DNA from: Alviniconcha marisindica
Lineage: Eukaryota > Mollusca > Gastropoda > Provannidae
Assembly (NCBI GenBank): GCA_018857735.1
Contig: JABMCL010000598.1
Location: 97,001 to 161,000, forward strand
Direction: 5' to 3'
Length of the DNA stretch: 64,000 nt
Position numbers and translations under genes: made by a program. Within the stretch, counting starts at the first letter, position 1. Each line of letters starts with the position of its first letter. Below the pieces are notes generated by a model. The model had not been told where the DNA came from. It worked only from the letters and a program-made list of their open reading frames with translations, and ran no database searches. Of the stretch, positions 11,773 through 21,789 are shown one piece after another.

Positions 11773-11942
11773 CCAGTTTTCATAAAGTTGAAAATCAGCC
11801 GGCGGAAGTCTCGAGCCAGCTGGAGGTCAAGGTCGGTCACGTGACCGCGAAAGCCCAAAATGTCTGCGATGGAGGAGTTGAAGCCGAAGAGAAACGCCAT
11901 GTCGTCCACGTGACGCATGCCCTCCACCCCGGGGCGCTCCGT
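11773..11942 (-). CDS. Carboxylesterase exon 4 (catalytic His exon)
   Basis: The acceptor TTTTTGGTCAG precedes ACGGAGCGCC. The donor is GG|GTCAGT (phase 2), which joins in frame to the exon at 7590. It encodes residues 465-521. The motif GVEGMRHVDDMAFLFG corresponds to the family's catalytic-histidine segment (usually GxxHxDEL...FG), placing His475 as the triad histidine. DFRRLIFNFMKTG matches the conserved W..F...G segment just upstream of the C-terminal domain. The Asp-Asp-Met in place of the usual Asp-Glu-Leu is a small deviation. An NSS glycosylation site is present. The exon is 170 nt with exact phase agreement on both sides. Confidence 0.92.
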
Positions 11943-12077
11943 CTGACCAAAAACAACAACTACAGCAACAACCACAACAGCTACAGTCATCAGCATACTA
12001 TTGTAATACAGACTTATGCATCACCCCTTCTTATACATTATGTGAGAGTGCAGTGCGGCGTTTTGCAATAACCCAGC

Positions 12078-12079
<2 letters not shown>

Positions 12080-12119
<40 letters not shown>

Positions 12120-12127
12120 ACACCACG

Positions 12128-12206
<79 letters not shown>
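12080..12206. repeat. (AC)n microsatellite
   Basis: Three AC blocks separated by short interruptions, in esterase intron 3. Confidence 0.96.
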
Positions 12207-12207
<1 letters not shown>

Positions 12208-12264
12208 CGAAGGACCAGAACAAAGACGATTATAAAAACCGGAAGGGCTGGTTAAAATAAGGAG

Positions 12265-12342
12265 AAGACAAGTGCACTGTTGGAACACTGTAGGACAAGT
12301 GTCCTGTTCGAACACTGTAGGACAAGAGACAGACAGACAGGC

Positions 12343-12373
<31 letters not shown>

Positions 12374-12412
12374 GACACAGAGAGAGACAGAGAGACAGAG
12401 AAAGACAGAGAC
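12265..12412. repeat. (GACA)n with short flanking duplication
   Basis: The 32-bp sequence around GGAACACTGTAGGACAAG occurs twice, followed by (GACA)n at 12328-12372 and GA-rich sequence. Confidence 0.88.
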
Positions 12413-12483
12413 AGAGAACCTGACACAGTGCAGAGCTCGATTATTTTTCAGACCACCGTCATCCACCCCACTCTAATTTACCC

Positions 12484-12520
12484 CGCCCGCCCGCCCCCCC
12501 CCCCCCCCCCCCTCCCCACA
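12484..12520. repeat. Poly-C tract
   Basis: C homopolymer in intron 3. Confidence 0.93.
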
Positions 12521-12592
12521 CCCCATACACACACACACATGTACACCTTCCATCAGCAGGTGAAGCCCCACCCCAGCACTACCGCCGCCTAC

Positions 12593-12946
12593 CTGGTGGT
12601 CCATGTAGTAGAGGAAGCTGGGCTGGTAGGTGGCGAACTGCTGGAGGTAGCGCAAGGTGCCCCACACGAAGGCCTGGTCGCCGAACAGCTGCCGGAGCTG
12701 CCAGTCGCGCACTGTCCGCTGCCCGGGGCCCTCGTCCCCCAGGTAGGCGCACTCCAGACTGCGCAGCGCCCGGGGGTAGGGAGGGCGGCGCCACGCCTCC
12801 TCTCGCGCCCCGCGGCTAGGGTGGGCGGCCGGCACGAGGGTCGGGTAGGCCTGCTTCAACAGCGTGGGCAGCAGCTGCTGTCTGTAGAACCGTCGCTGGG
12901 TCAGCAGCTCCTGGGTGTCCAGGATGTAGCGAGACACGCGGGGAAC
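12593..12946 (-). CDS. Carboxylesterase exon 3
   Basis: The acceptor is CTCCCTGTCCAG; the donor is CAG|GTAGGC; 354 nt, phase 0 at both ends, residues 347-464. The exon covers the helical region between the acid and histidine motifs. A long charged stretch (YILDTQELLTQRRFYRQQLL) is followed by DWQLRQLFGDQAFVWGTLRY, equivalent to the conserved ...D..F..P.......... segment, and the exon ends with FLYYMDHQ, which matches the conserved YxF.h strand just before the catalytic-His loop. GC content is much higher than in the surrounding intron repeats, supporting coding status. A poly-G run sits immediately upstream of the acceptor's pyrimidine tract (12960-12986 on the plus strand). Confidence 0.92.
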
Positions 12947-12959
12947 CTGGACAGGGAGT

Positions 12960-12986
12960 GGGGGGGGGGGGGGGGGGGGGGGGGGG
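12960..12986. repeat. Poly-G tract next to the exon 3 acceptor
   Basis: On the gene strand this is poly-C merging with the polypyrimidine tract of the exon 3 acceptor. Confidence 0.93.
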
Positions 12987-13019
12987 TCGTCAGTACACGT
13001 CACAGCTCCACCGTCATCA

Positions 13020-13530
13020 CGGGTGTTGTTATAAGCACTATCACCACTGGTGTCGTCATACCATCACCACTAATGTCGTACCATCACCACTGATGTCATA
13101 CTATCACCACTGATGTCATACCATCACCACTAATGTCATACTATCACCACTGGTATCGTCATGAATACCATCACCATTGATGACATATGACACCACTGAC
13201 GACTGTCATTAATATCATCACCACTGATGTAAAAAATAATATCACCACTGATCTCGTCATGCATACTCTCATCTATGATATTGCTATAAATACCACCACC
13301 ACCGATATCGTCTTTATGCCATCACCACTGACTCGTAATAAATATCACCATCACCGATATCGTCATAAATAACGAATGATAGCTAGTGATATCATCAGGT
13401 CATGAATTTTACCACCATTGATATCGTCATAAAAATATTTAATCACCACTGATATCGTCAAAATATTTCCACCACTGATATCTACATCTATATTGTCACC
13501 ACTGATATCGTACATCATTAGCTCTGATGT
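13020..13530. repeat. ATCACCACTGAT repeat, about 20-24 bp unit
   Basis: More than 20 variants of CCATCACCACTGATGTCAT with irregular spacing, in esterase intron 2. Confidence 0.92.
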
Positions 13531-13554
13531 CATCGATACTGTTACTACTCACAA

Positions 13555-13700
13555 CGCCAACTTTGCCAAATCTACGTGATGTAAACTTTGTACACAAATT
13601 GTTCTGATGATCCAAATCTACGTCATGTAAACTATTTACATAAGTTGTTTTGATGATGCCACATCTACGTGATGTAAACTTTCTACACAAGTTATTTTGG
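13555..13700. repeat. 57-bp tandem repeat, about 3 copies
   Basis: Units share CTACGTGATGTAAACTTT and a following ACACAAGTTGTTTTGATGAT. Confidence 0.9.
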
Positions 13701-13759
13701 TGCACAATCCACAGTTGAGGCTGTTGACTTACAGTGAAGATAATCAAACAGTCAGCTAA

Positions 13760-14139
13760 ATAACAACTTACAGTCCAGTTTGTCAGACAGACAGTTAACT
13801 AACAACTTACAGTCCAGTTTGTCAGACAGGCAGCTAACTAACAACTTATAGTCCAGTTTGTCAGACAGGCAGCTAACTAACAACTCACAGACCAGTTTTT
13901 TCAGACAGACAGCTAACTAACAACTTACAGTCCAGTTTGTCAGACAGACGGCTAGCTAACAACTTACAGTCCAGTTTGTCAGACAGGCAGCTAGCTAGCT
14001 AACAACTTACAGTCCAGTTTGTCAGACAGGCAGCTAGCTAGCTGACAACTTACAGTCCAGTTTGTCAGACAGGCAGCTAGCTAGCTGACAACTTACAGTC
14101 CAGTTTGTCAGACAGGCAGCTAGCTAGCTGACAACTTAC
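13760..14139 (-). repeat. Minisatellite made of the exon 2 donor (39-43 bp unit)
   Basis: Read on the gene strand, each unit contains CTGACAAACTGGACT followed by GTAAGTTG, the last bases of esterase exon 2 and its 5' splice site. There are nine intronic copies plus the exon-proximal one. Most intronic copies keep GTAAGT; the copy near 13842 has lost the GT (TATAAG) and the one near 13881 reads GTGAGT. Units closest to the exon have an expanded CTAGCTAGCTG segment and are 43 bp, further ones 39 bp. Confidence 0.95.
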
Positions 14140-14412
14140 AGTCCAGTTTGTCAGACAGGCCCCCTCGTTGCTGACAAGGCCGGCCAGAAGAGGTCCAGGA
14201 AAGGCAGTGGCCGTCGTGACGTCAGTCACCAGAAGGCCGTCCGTGACCGGCGCCCACGTGTAGTCCACGAGCGACAGCGCCACCTGGCGGGGAAACAGGA
14301 CAGCGCTTGACGTCACCAGGCGATCCAGCCTCTGGCCGCGGATACAGCGAACCATCGACTGCGTGCTGATGTTGTACCGCTCCGTCTGACAACCCAGCCG
14401 CTGTCCTAAAGC
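14140..14412 (-). CDS. Carboxylesterase exon 2 (catalytic acid exon)
   Basis: The acceptor TTTCACGTGCAG precedes GCTTTAGGAC; the donor is ACT|GTAAGT; 273 nt, phase 0 at both ends, residues 256-346. It starts with ALGQRLGCQT, the conserved ARxLAxxxGC helix, and contains MVRCIRGQRLDRLV (conserved ...LVxCLR... helix). WAPVTDGLL is the F.PVxDG segment. LLAGLVSNEGACLT is the conserved G...nEG loop, making Glu338 the likely catalytic acid. The two cysteines (263 and 278) are positioned like the family's second disulfide. An NIS site suggests glycosylation. Both boundaries of this exon are the seeds of tandem arrays extending into the flanking introns. Confidence 0.93.
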
Positions 14413-14910
14413 CTGCACGTGAAACACGCGTTGTATACTGACATTGAGGTCACACTGTGCTGATGTTGTACCGCTCCGTCTGACAACCCAGCCGCTGTCC
14501 TAAAGCCTGCACGTGAAACACCACGATGATGTATACTGACATTGAGGTCACACTGTGCTGATGTTGTACCGCTCCCTGACAACCCAGCCGCTGTCCTAAA
14601 GCCTGCACGTGAAACACACGAGATGTATACTGACATTGAGGTCACAGTGTGCTGATGTTGTACCGCTCCGTCTGACAACCCAGCCGCTGTCCTAAAGCCT
14701 GCACGTGAAACACGCGTTGTATACTGACATTGAGGTCACAGTGTGCTGATGCTGTCCGCTCTAACAACCCAGCCGCTGTCCTAAAGCCTGCACGTGAAAC
14801 ACGCGATGTATACTGACATTGAGGTCACAGTGTGCTGATGCTGTCCGCTCTGTCTAACAACCCAGCCGCTGTCCCAAAGTCTGCACGTGGTACTAGCACG
14901 CTGATAGTGA
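14413..14910 (-). repeat. Minisatellite made of the exon 2 acceptor (about 90-96 bp unit)
   Basis: Read on the gene strand, each unit carries TTTCACGTGCAG then GCTTTAGGACAGCGGCTGGG and continues through about the first 50 nt of exon 2 before switching to an intron-derived segment (TGTGACCTCAATGTCAG). Five intronic copies (about 14490, 14586, 14681, 14770, 14863) plus the true exon start. Splicing at an upstream copy would read into an in-frame TGA shortly after the duplicated exon start. Confidence 0.95.
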
Positions 14911-15039
14911 GGCCACAGCGCTGGTTTTGTGCACACTGGCTGCACAGGCTGCACAGGGCAGTGACGCTCTCCCAGCCTGAGCTGCGGATTTATCGACAGG
15001 TTGCAGCAGGCCGATTCCTACGCATGCCATTTTTGAAAT

Positions 15040-15300
15040 GAATATAAGAATAGTGGCATGTTATTGTTGAAATGGACATAAAAACAATGGCATGTCATTG
15101 TTGAAATGCCCATATGAGAAACAACTGCATGTCATTGTTGAAATGCACGTAAAAATCAATGGCAAATAACAGATGCAATAAACGCACATGTACAAAAAAT
15201 AGCAAGTGTTTGACAAAATACATATCATAGTTGTTTTTATATATATACAATGGCAAGTGATTGATGAAATGCATATGTATAGGATAATTACAAACAATGG
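15040..15300. repeat. Degenerate tandem repeat, about 35-40 bp
   Basis: Units share AATGGCATGTCATTGTTGAA and ATGCACATAAAAACA. Located in esterase intron 1. Confidence 0.85.
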
Positions 15301-15307
15301 CAGAAAC

Positions 15308-15381
<74 letters not shown>
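15308..15381. repeat. (AC)n microsatellite
   Basis: Pure AC over about 70 bp. Confidence 0.97.
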
Positions 15382-15569
15382 GGCCGATACCATAACCAGA
15401 CTTACTAACGCAACGACAATCAAAGATGGTCACAAAAACAGGTTCTCATAATCACGACACTTACAAATACAAGACTGACAAGACGGTCACAGAAACAGGT
15501 TTTATAATCACGACACTTACAAAGATTCCTGCAGCGGAAAATCTTGTCTGGAGAGAAAACTCTAAGCGC

Positions 15570-15604
15570 ATACACACACACACACATACACACAGGCACC
15601 CGCG

Positions 15605-15667
<63 letters not shown>

Positions 15668-15685
15668 GCGACACACACACACACA

Positions 15686-15744
<59 letters not shown>

Positions 15745-15752
15745 CCCCCGCG
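15570..15752. repeat. (AC)n compound microsatellite
   Basis: AC blocks with the interruption CCCGCGGC at both ends (about 15598 and 15744) and a CACCGCGAC interruption in the middle. Confidence 0.95.
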
Positions 15753-15781
15753 GCACACACAAATATATTGACGATACACAA

Positions 15782-16560
15782 TTTACAGCCGGCTGGTTTA
15801 ACAGATCTGTAAGAAACAGCACTTGAGGCGGAGGAAGACAGCAGCGCGGAGCGAAAACGAGGCAGGTTATTGCTGTGAACAATAAACGTGGATTCCGGTC
15901 GGATCTGAAGGAGTCCAGAGACGACGGGAACCTCCCCGGCGAGGAAGGGGCAGGTCCTTCCATGCAGAGGGGCTGAGCAAAGACTGAGAAAAGGCGGGAA
16001 CCGACTGAGTGCAAAGTCCGGTACGACGATTAAGTAACTTCATGTCTTACGCCACGTCCGCCGGCAGTACGTCTGTATCAGGGCGACTGGCACGAGGAGT
16101 CTGGGTCATAGTTCAGGAGCTGTGTGAAAGTCGAGGTGGCCGTCCTGGGCTGCCCGTCCTAACGAGCCTCTGGTTTCCGTGGACGTAAAGCTATACTGAA
16201 CCATGCTTCGGCATTGGTCTCAGCTTGTCCCCAATATGTCAACCGACATCCGAGAACATTAAGCATCACCTGAAGAAGAAGGAGTCTGGCGTCATCTGAA
16301 GCAGCGCGGAGAGACGGGAGGGTGCCGCGCCGTACAGCTGACTGCAGACAGTCACACGGAGCAATGCGCGTAATACATTTACAGCAGTGACAAGACAACG
16401 CTGACAGGACGGACACAAAAGACGCTACAGTCACGACAGCTACAACACTGACAAGGCCAGCTCTTGACAGACAAGCACGGGTGAAAGAAACGACACTTAC
16501 AAATGACAAAAGGCTAAGACGGGCGACGTCAACCCGACATCCGAGGACATCAAGCCCCAC
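15782..16560. other. Esterase intron 1; one SINE-tail-like piece
   Basis: No exon needed here. CCGTCCTAACGAGCCTCTGG and TTTCCGTGGACGTAAAGCT (16155-16193) resemble the tail family seen at 24.8-26.0 kb. The esterase reading frame runs on past the exon 1 donor as a long open frame, but that extension is intronic. Confidence 0.5.
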
Positions 16561-16564
16561 ATCA

Positions 16565-16630
16565 TCACCATAAGACGGACACGAGACGGACGACGAGACG
16601 GACACGAGACGGACGACGAGACGGACACTT
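16565..16630. repeat. ACGAGACGGAC short tandem repeat at the exon 1 donor
   Basis: Five to six copies of GACACGAGACGGACG abutting the exon 1 5' splice site on its intron side. Confidence 0.88.
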
Positions 16631-16632
16631 AC

Positions 16633-17397
16633 CCTAGCGGCCCTGAGGGCGGCGGAGGCCGACACACGGGCCCAGGGACTGGCGGCCGAGCCGCTCACCT
16701 GCACGACGTGACGAAAGAGGTCACGTGACAGTGGGGTCAGCGAGTGGATGGAGGCGCTGGCCGCCCCGGCGGACACACCGGCCAGCGTGACGCGTCGCTC
16801 GTCCCCACCGAAATGGCGGATGTGCTGCTGCACCCACTGCAGGGCCAGGCGCTGGTCCCACAGCCCGTAGTTGCCCAGCGACGAGTTGTCGCCCGTGGAC
16901 AGGAAGCCCAGCGCCCCCAGGCGGTAGTTGAGCGTCACCACCACCACCCGCCCCTCCGCCGCCAGCACGTCGCCTTGGTAGATGTCGGAGGCGCCGGAGA
17001 TGAAGCCTCCTCCGTGCAGCCAGACGAGGACGGGCACGCGGGGACCCGAGGGCAGGTGTGGCGCGAAGACGTTGAGGAAGAGACAGTCCTCGGACATGGC
17101 CGTGTTGGTCAGCGGCAGCTGCGGACAGCGCGCCCCGTACCGGCTGGCGTCCACCTCCACAGGCAGCTCGGCCGGCACCGGTGGCTGGAACCTCCGCAGG
17201 CCGGTGGGTGGCTGGGCGTAGCGGATGCCCAGGTACTTACGGACGCTTTTGTCGCCCACCGTCGTTGTCAGGCCGTGGATGGCGGCTCGGCCGATGTGCA
17301 CCACGTGCTGGGCGTTGTCACACCGCGACGGCTGCCACCACCACGGCATCGACAGCGCAAGCAGTGTCACAAGCAACGCTCCCTTCTCTGTGGCCAT
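16633..17397 (-). CDS. Carboxylesterase exon 1 (start, oxyanion hole, nucleophile)
   Basis: The ATG at 17397 lies in a good context (CGCAATGG) and is followed by a signal peptide (MATEKGALLVTLLALSMPWW; cleavage probably near residue 26). 765 nt, residues 1-255, donor AGG|GTAAGT (phase 0). Family landmarks: YLGIRYAQPPTGLRRFQPP near the N-terminus, SEDCLFLNVFAP (Cys105 with Cys91 as the first disulfide pair), VLVWLHGGGFISGAS (oxyanion hole, residues 128-131), VVVVTLNYRLGALGFL, GNYGLWDQRLALQWVQ, and TLAGVSAGAAS with nucleophile Ser209. The residue before the serine is Val rather than the Glu usual in this family (GESAG). The frame stays open a further 470 nt past the donor, but that part lacks family similarity. 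An earlier GTG in frame is not needed as a start. Confidence 0.94.
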
Positions 17398-17569
17398 TGC
17401 GAGTCGCTGCACCCTTGCCGTCCTGCCGTCACACAGAGACTCCAGCTATCAACGAAGGCTTCCCGCCACGGCGCCCAGCCTTTCGTTCTACCTGCTGGCC
17501 GCCGCCACGACCCGTCCTGAACGCGCAGCGGGACTGGAACCGGGGAGGGGGTAGGGCAGTCACAGTGAA
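17398..17569 (-). promoter_or_regulatory. 5' flank / probable 5' UTR of the esterase gene
   Basis: GC-rich non-repetitive sequence directly upstream of the ATG. No TATA box was recognised. The transcription start cannot be placed. Confidence 0.3.
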
Positions 17570-17820
17570 GGCCACCTAGTGAAGGTCACGCAATGCGAAG
17601 GTCACAGCGAATGGCATATCGTGAAGGTCACGCAGTGATGCCAACACAGTGAAGTCACTCAATAAAGGCCGCACGATGCGGAAGGTCACGCAGTGGACAC
17701 ACAATGAAGTCAACAGCAAAGGTCGCACGATGAAGGTCACGCAGTGGACACACAATGAAGTCAACGGCAAAGGTCGCACGGTGAAGGTCGCGCAGTGAGA
17801 GACACAGTGAAGGTCGTAAA
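17570..17820. repeat. Tandem repeat of GAAGGTCACGCAGTG type
   Basis: About 11 imperfect units built from GAAGGTCACGCAGTGGACAC and AATGAAGTCAACGGCAAAGG. Confidence 0.9.
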
Positions 17821-17924
17821 GAGAGGCCCACACGCTAAAATGCCGTTTGTCGGACAATTTGGAACATCGCTAAGTTTTGGGTTAGGCGGGCTCATACTGA
17901 TGTCCTTTGTGGGTCTGGCCTTCC

Positions 17925-18115
17925 CCCAACCACCGACAATCACTGGCCTTTTCCCAACCACCGACAATCACTGGCCTTTCCCCAACCACCGACAATCACT
18001 GGCCTTTCCCCAACTGCACCGACAATCACTGGCCTTTCCCCAACCGCACCGACAATCACTGGCCGGCCTTTCCCCAGCCACTCACGATCACTGGCCTTTC
18101 CCCAGCCACTGACAG
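17925..18115. repeat. 27-30 bp minisatellite
   Basis: Seven units containing GACAATCACTGGCCTTTCCC and CAACCACC. Confidence 0.93.
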
Positions 18116-18357
18116 TGTCCGACCAAACAAATGTTCCTTACCTCATCAGTCCCTGATATAACTGACTATATTATCCATGGAAATGGCATCGGCCAGTTTA
18201 CAACTGCCTAATGTTGGTCTAGTGAAAACTCAGAAAGGCGTGACAGTCATGCTACCTGTATACGTGTGGAAAACTGGCGGGACAAGAAAGAGCGATAATT
18301 CCTGAACTGAAGGCTGATGTCACAATGCGGACAGTGATACAGAAAGGCAGACAGCTG

Positions 18358-18800
18358 GCTCAGCCGCCAGACCCAACAATACAGCCGCCAGACCCAACAA
18401 TACAGCCCCAACAATACAGCCGCCAGACCCAACAATACAGCCCCAACAATACAGCCGCCAGACCCAACAATACAGCCCCAACAATACAGCCGCCAGACCC
18501 AACAATACAGCCCCAACAATACAGCCGCCAGACCCAACAATACAGCCCCAACAATACAGCCGCCAGACCCAACAATACAGCCCCAACAATACAGCCGCCA
18601 GACCCAACAATACAGCCCCAACAATACAGCCGCCAGACCCAACAATACAGCCCCAACAATACAGCCACCAGACCCAGCAATACAGCCGTCAGACCCAACA
18701 ATACAGCCCCAACAATACAGCCGCCAGACCCAACAATACAGCCGCCAGACCCAACAATACAGCCCCAACAATACAGCCGCCAGACCCAACAATACAGCCG
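18358..18800. repeat. 35-bp minisatellite
   Basis: About 13 copies of CAGCCGCCAGACCCAACAAT plus ACAGCCCCAACAATA. A shorter 21-bp variant appears at both ends. Gly/Leu/Trp/Cys or Pro/Thr/Gln open frames on either strand are periodic only. Confidence 0.96.
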
Positions 18801-19540
18801 CTAGGCACGACCCGCAGGACTCAGGTCAGTGATAAAATAAAATGCAGTCTTCACTCTTGAGTGCTTCTGGCTGCTCAGTGATGCACCTGTCTTTTCACTC
18901 ACACGCCGACACTGAACTTCTTCACTCGGCCAGTCTGCCGCTTTGCCGTGCCCGGTCAGAGGTTAAACCGACAATGACTCGACTTTTGCGTTTAGTTCTA
19001 AACTTCCCAGCACAAGCAAGCCGAACTGAGTTAACTATTTTGTTCTTCCTTCGCTTGCCTGTCTAATAGTAATACTGAGAAGTAGAGATGTCTAACTCAA
19101 CCGCCGAATCTACTCAGTGATGCATCGCTCGTCAATGAGCAAACGGCCAAAACGGGCAAGTCGCTCACTGACTCAGCTGTTCTTCTCTGACGCTGCTCGC
19201 CGTCAAAAACAAGTAGAGAAGTTTCGAACTCCACGCTTCTTTTGTGCCGCTCGCCAAACTACAAAAGCCAAGTTGCTGACTTCACTGTTCCTCTCTCCTT
19301 CGCTCCCGTCCACGAATAGAAGGAGAATAATGCCATTCTTGCTGCCGCACACTCACCGACTGGAGGTGGAATCACCTTTCCCTTCGCTGCGCTTCGAGTC
19401 TAGAGTCTTTGCCGCTGTCGCGCGGTCCACTGCACGCAGGGCTGTTGCCGCCACAGGCCCTCAGTCGTTGCGCTGACAATGCACCCCGTCTTCCAGCCAA
19501 GGGGGGGTACCTCTTGGCTGCCAACGCACGCACCCACGCA
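18801..19540. other. Unassigned non-repetitive stretch
   Basis: Plus-strand frames are open for 60-120 codons but lack splice-bounded family similarity. Phrases around ACTCGGCCAGTCTGCCG and CGCCGTCAAAAACAAGTAGA recur loosely, as in an old repeat. Confidence 0.4.
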
Positions 19541-19544
19541 CACA

Positions 19545-19600
<56 letters not shown>

Positions 19601-19620
19601 TTCTCGCACACACGCGCAGG
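19545..19620. repeat. (CT)n then (CA)n microsatellite
   Basis: Adjacent CT and CA runs, then GCGCAGGCGCAGGCGCA. Confidence 0.95.
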
Positions 19621-19939
19621 CGCAGGCGCACGTACAGTCGAGGCCCTGGGGCCATGGTTGATTGGAGCAGCAGGCAGTGTACGCTGGGCACTGAGTTAGA
19701 CCGCTGGGGCAACACCGTCAGGGAGCGGAACGTGCCCGGCCTCTGACCTACTTTCCCACTTGTGCAAACCCAGCTCAAGGCCGCGCGTGTTGCGTGTTAT
19801 CACAGACACTAGCTGTATCAGTGACAGAATATCCACAGAAACCAAACGGTTTACTAATGTAGCGGGAGAGCTGTGCAAGCTAGCTCGAGTTACGAGCCCT
19901 GAGTCCCCCCACCCCTTCTCTCCAGTCCAACGCTGCCTG

Positions 19940-20470
19940 CCATGTGCTGAAAAGTGCTGGTCAACCCCACCTTCTCCCCCGAGTCTACATGCTGAAAAGT
20001 GTGTTACTCTTCCCTTAGTTAGAGGACTCGGTGCTGAAAAGTGCTAGTCCACCCCTACCCTACCAAAAGTGTGTTGTCTTCCCTTAGTTATTAGAAGACT
20101 GTGCTGCAAAGTGCAGGCACGCATGTTGTTAGTTATTAGAAGACTTGTAGTGCTGCAAAGTGCAGAGCTTAGTTGTCAGTTTATTTTGTTTGTCTTCTTG
20201 CTGCAGTGCAAGATGTAGTCAGTGCAAGTGCAACTCTTTTAGGTATTGATACTGAGCTTGTCGGTTGCAGTAAGTGCTAGTTAGCACGCATGTGTCTTGG
20301 GTTATTTAGAGACTGTGCTGCAAAGTGCAGGACCATTTGTTTAGTTATTAGAAGACTTGTGCTGCAAAGTGCGAGCGTTAGTTAAGTCAGTTTATGTTTG
20401 TTTGTCTTCTTGTGCTGCAAAGTGCAAGTATTAGTTAAGTCAGTGCAAGGGTGCAACTTACTTTTGTAGG
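19940..20470. repeat. Degenerate repeat around GTGCTGCAAAGTGCAG
   Basis: About ten dispersed copies of TGTGCTGCAAAGTGCA or GTGCTGAAAAGTGCT, alternating with TTAGTTATTAGAAGACTTG. No coding signal. Confidence 0.8.
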
Positions 20471-21320
20471 TAATTGGTACTGAGCCTATGTCGGTAGCTA
20501 GGTTAGCTATGGTTTAGTGCGTAGGTTAGGCATAGTCATGTGTCAGTTTGGTTTGTTTTGTGTGTTTACTGTATGTGTAACATGCGGTAGTGTAAATAAA
20601 ATTGTATGCATTTCTTTATTTGGTTCGTCACTATAATGGGAGTGAGAGTATGTACTGAGACGGAGTGTGGTCAGTGCGGTCGCGTCTGTGAGCGTGCCTC
20701 AGTGTTTTCGTCATGTCGGTACATGTGTACAGCTTCTGTCTCCCCGCCTTATCTTTTGTCAGTCTACTGTCTGTTGTAAGTGGCATATGTGCATAGCGAA
20801 ACGGCACACCTACCTCTGAGGAGCGGACAAGCAACCAAACACTAACACTGACAATGTTTTTTCAGTCTCAGTGGATACCAAGGTCGGTCAGTTGTAGTGA
20901 TTTTGAACACAACGCAGGGAACACTGAAATGCACACTACATGAAGAAGACTAGAGACAACTGTTTAATATTCCAGTGTGAGTGTCTCTCCTTGGCAATCT
21001 CCAGCCTCCCCCTGAACCTAGAATGAGGAACGGGCCGCAGGTCCGGTTACTCTAACATAGACGTGACTGACTAGGCAAAATCTGCAAAAATTGGCTTAAA
21101 ATATGAAGTCGTCGGCATTTCGAGGTAGATGTGGGCAGACAGCTTTTTCTAAAGGATGTTTGTGTGCTCTTTCCATTTCTGGTGTCTACCAAGGTGTCAT
21201 CAGTAATGCGTATTTTGTGCGGTAAAATTAAATAGTCAAAATGGCTGCCGAATTCAACTCAAAATCGCTGAAAAAGGACTTTAATAATTTCTGACTTTAG
21301 TCCTAATTACGGTTTAAGAG
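20471..21320. other. Unassigned stretch
   Basis: A plus-strand AATAAA at about 20596 is followed by TTATTTGGTTCGTCACTATA, which might be an old retroelement 3' end. No matching second copy is in the window and no protein domain was seen. Confidence 0.35.

Positions 21321-21322
<2 letters not shown>

Positions 21323-21404
<82 letters not shown>
21323..21404. repeat. (CT)n microsatellite
   Basis: Pure CT dinucleotides over about 80 bp. Confidence 0.97.
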
Positions 21405-21408
<4 letters not shown>

Positions 21409-21504
21409 GTGTGTTTCTGAACATGGCTTGTTTGATAGGCGATAATGGTAGCTAGACTACAATATTTAAGATTCTGTTTGTTTGAAATGTATGTTAATGT
21501 GGTT

Positions 21505-21590
21505 TTTGTCATAAGATGTTTGTACAGCGCAGTGAGTTTAACTCTGGTTAAAGAACAGCGCTTTATAAGAATTATTATTATTAAGAAAAA
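21505..21590 (+). mobile_element. SINE-like tail ending in (ATT)n
   Basis: GTACAGCGCAGTGAGTTTAA leads to CAGCGCTTTATAAGAATTAT and an (ATT)n tail. A related GCGCTCTAGAAA...(TTA)n end occurs at 37480-37510. Confidence 0.5.
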
Positions 21591-21789
21591 AGAAAATTCT
21601 CTTGTCTAATATCCTTCTGGTGGTCTTTGCAATCTAATCAGTCAATCCGTAGAAGGAACAAAATTGACTAATGACGAGAAGGAAGGAAGTTGGTTGTGTT
21701 TTTAATGACACTCAGTTAACCATGAATTATGGGTTCTGTGACCTATGACTGGCCGGGCCATGTTGACAGTGTCTCATTTTTGCGCACAA

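Larger units (their letters stand above)
7287..17397 (-). other. Gene span: type-B carboxylesterase/cholinesterase family, 5 exons
   Basis: Five coding exons on the minus strand (17397-16633, 14412-14140, 12946-12593, 11942-11773, 7590-7287) join with splice phases 0, 0, 0 and 2 to give 1866 nt: 621 codons plus TAA. All donors are GT and all acceptors AG. The assembled protein contains every landmark of the alpha/beta-hydrolase type-B carboxylesterase family in order: signal peptide, EDCLFLNV cysteine loop, HGGG oxyanion hole (residues 128-131), GVSAG nucleophile (Ser209), acid Glu338 in SNEG, His475 in GMRHVDD, and a hydrophobic C-terminus. The length is normal for the family. Substrate cannot be told from sequence; the intact triad argues for an active esterase rather than a neuroligin-like adhesion protein. 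Introns carry minisatellites and a SINE. Confidence 0.93.

Noticed and set aside
12272..13093. 273-codon plus-strand ORF antisense to esterase exon 3
   Set aside because: It is the reverse-strand shadow of a GC-rich coding exon joined to flanking repeats.
16159..16632. C-terminal continuation of the esterase exon 1 frame
   Set aside because: It lies after a consensus GTAAGT donor, is Ser/Val-rich without family similarity, and the true continuation (exon 2) matches phase and family motifs.
18247..18804. Gly/Leu/Cys/Trp or Pro/Thr/Gln open frames of 100-180 codons
   Set aside because: A 35-bp minisatellite leaves several frames open; no gene evidence.
20580..20640. AATAAA plus GGTTCGTCACTATA as an LTR or gene 3' end on the plus strand
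   Set aside because: No paired copy, no upstream coding sequence and no clear element boundary, so not called.
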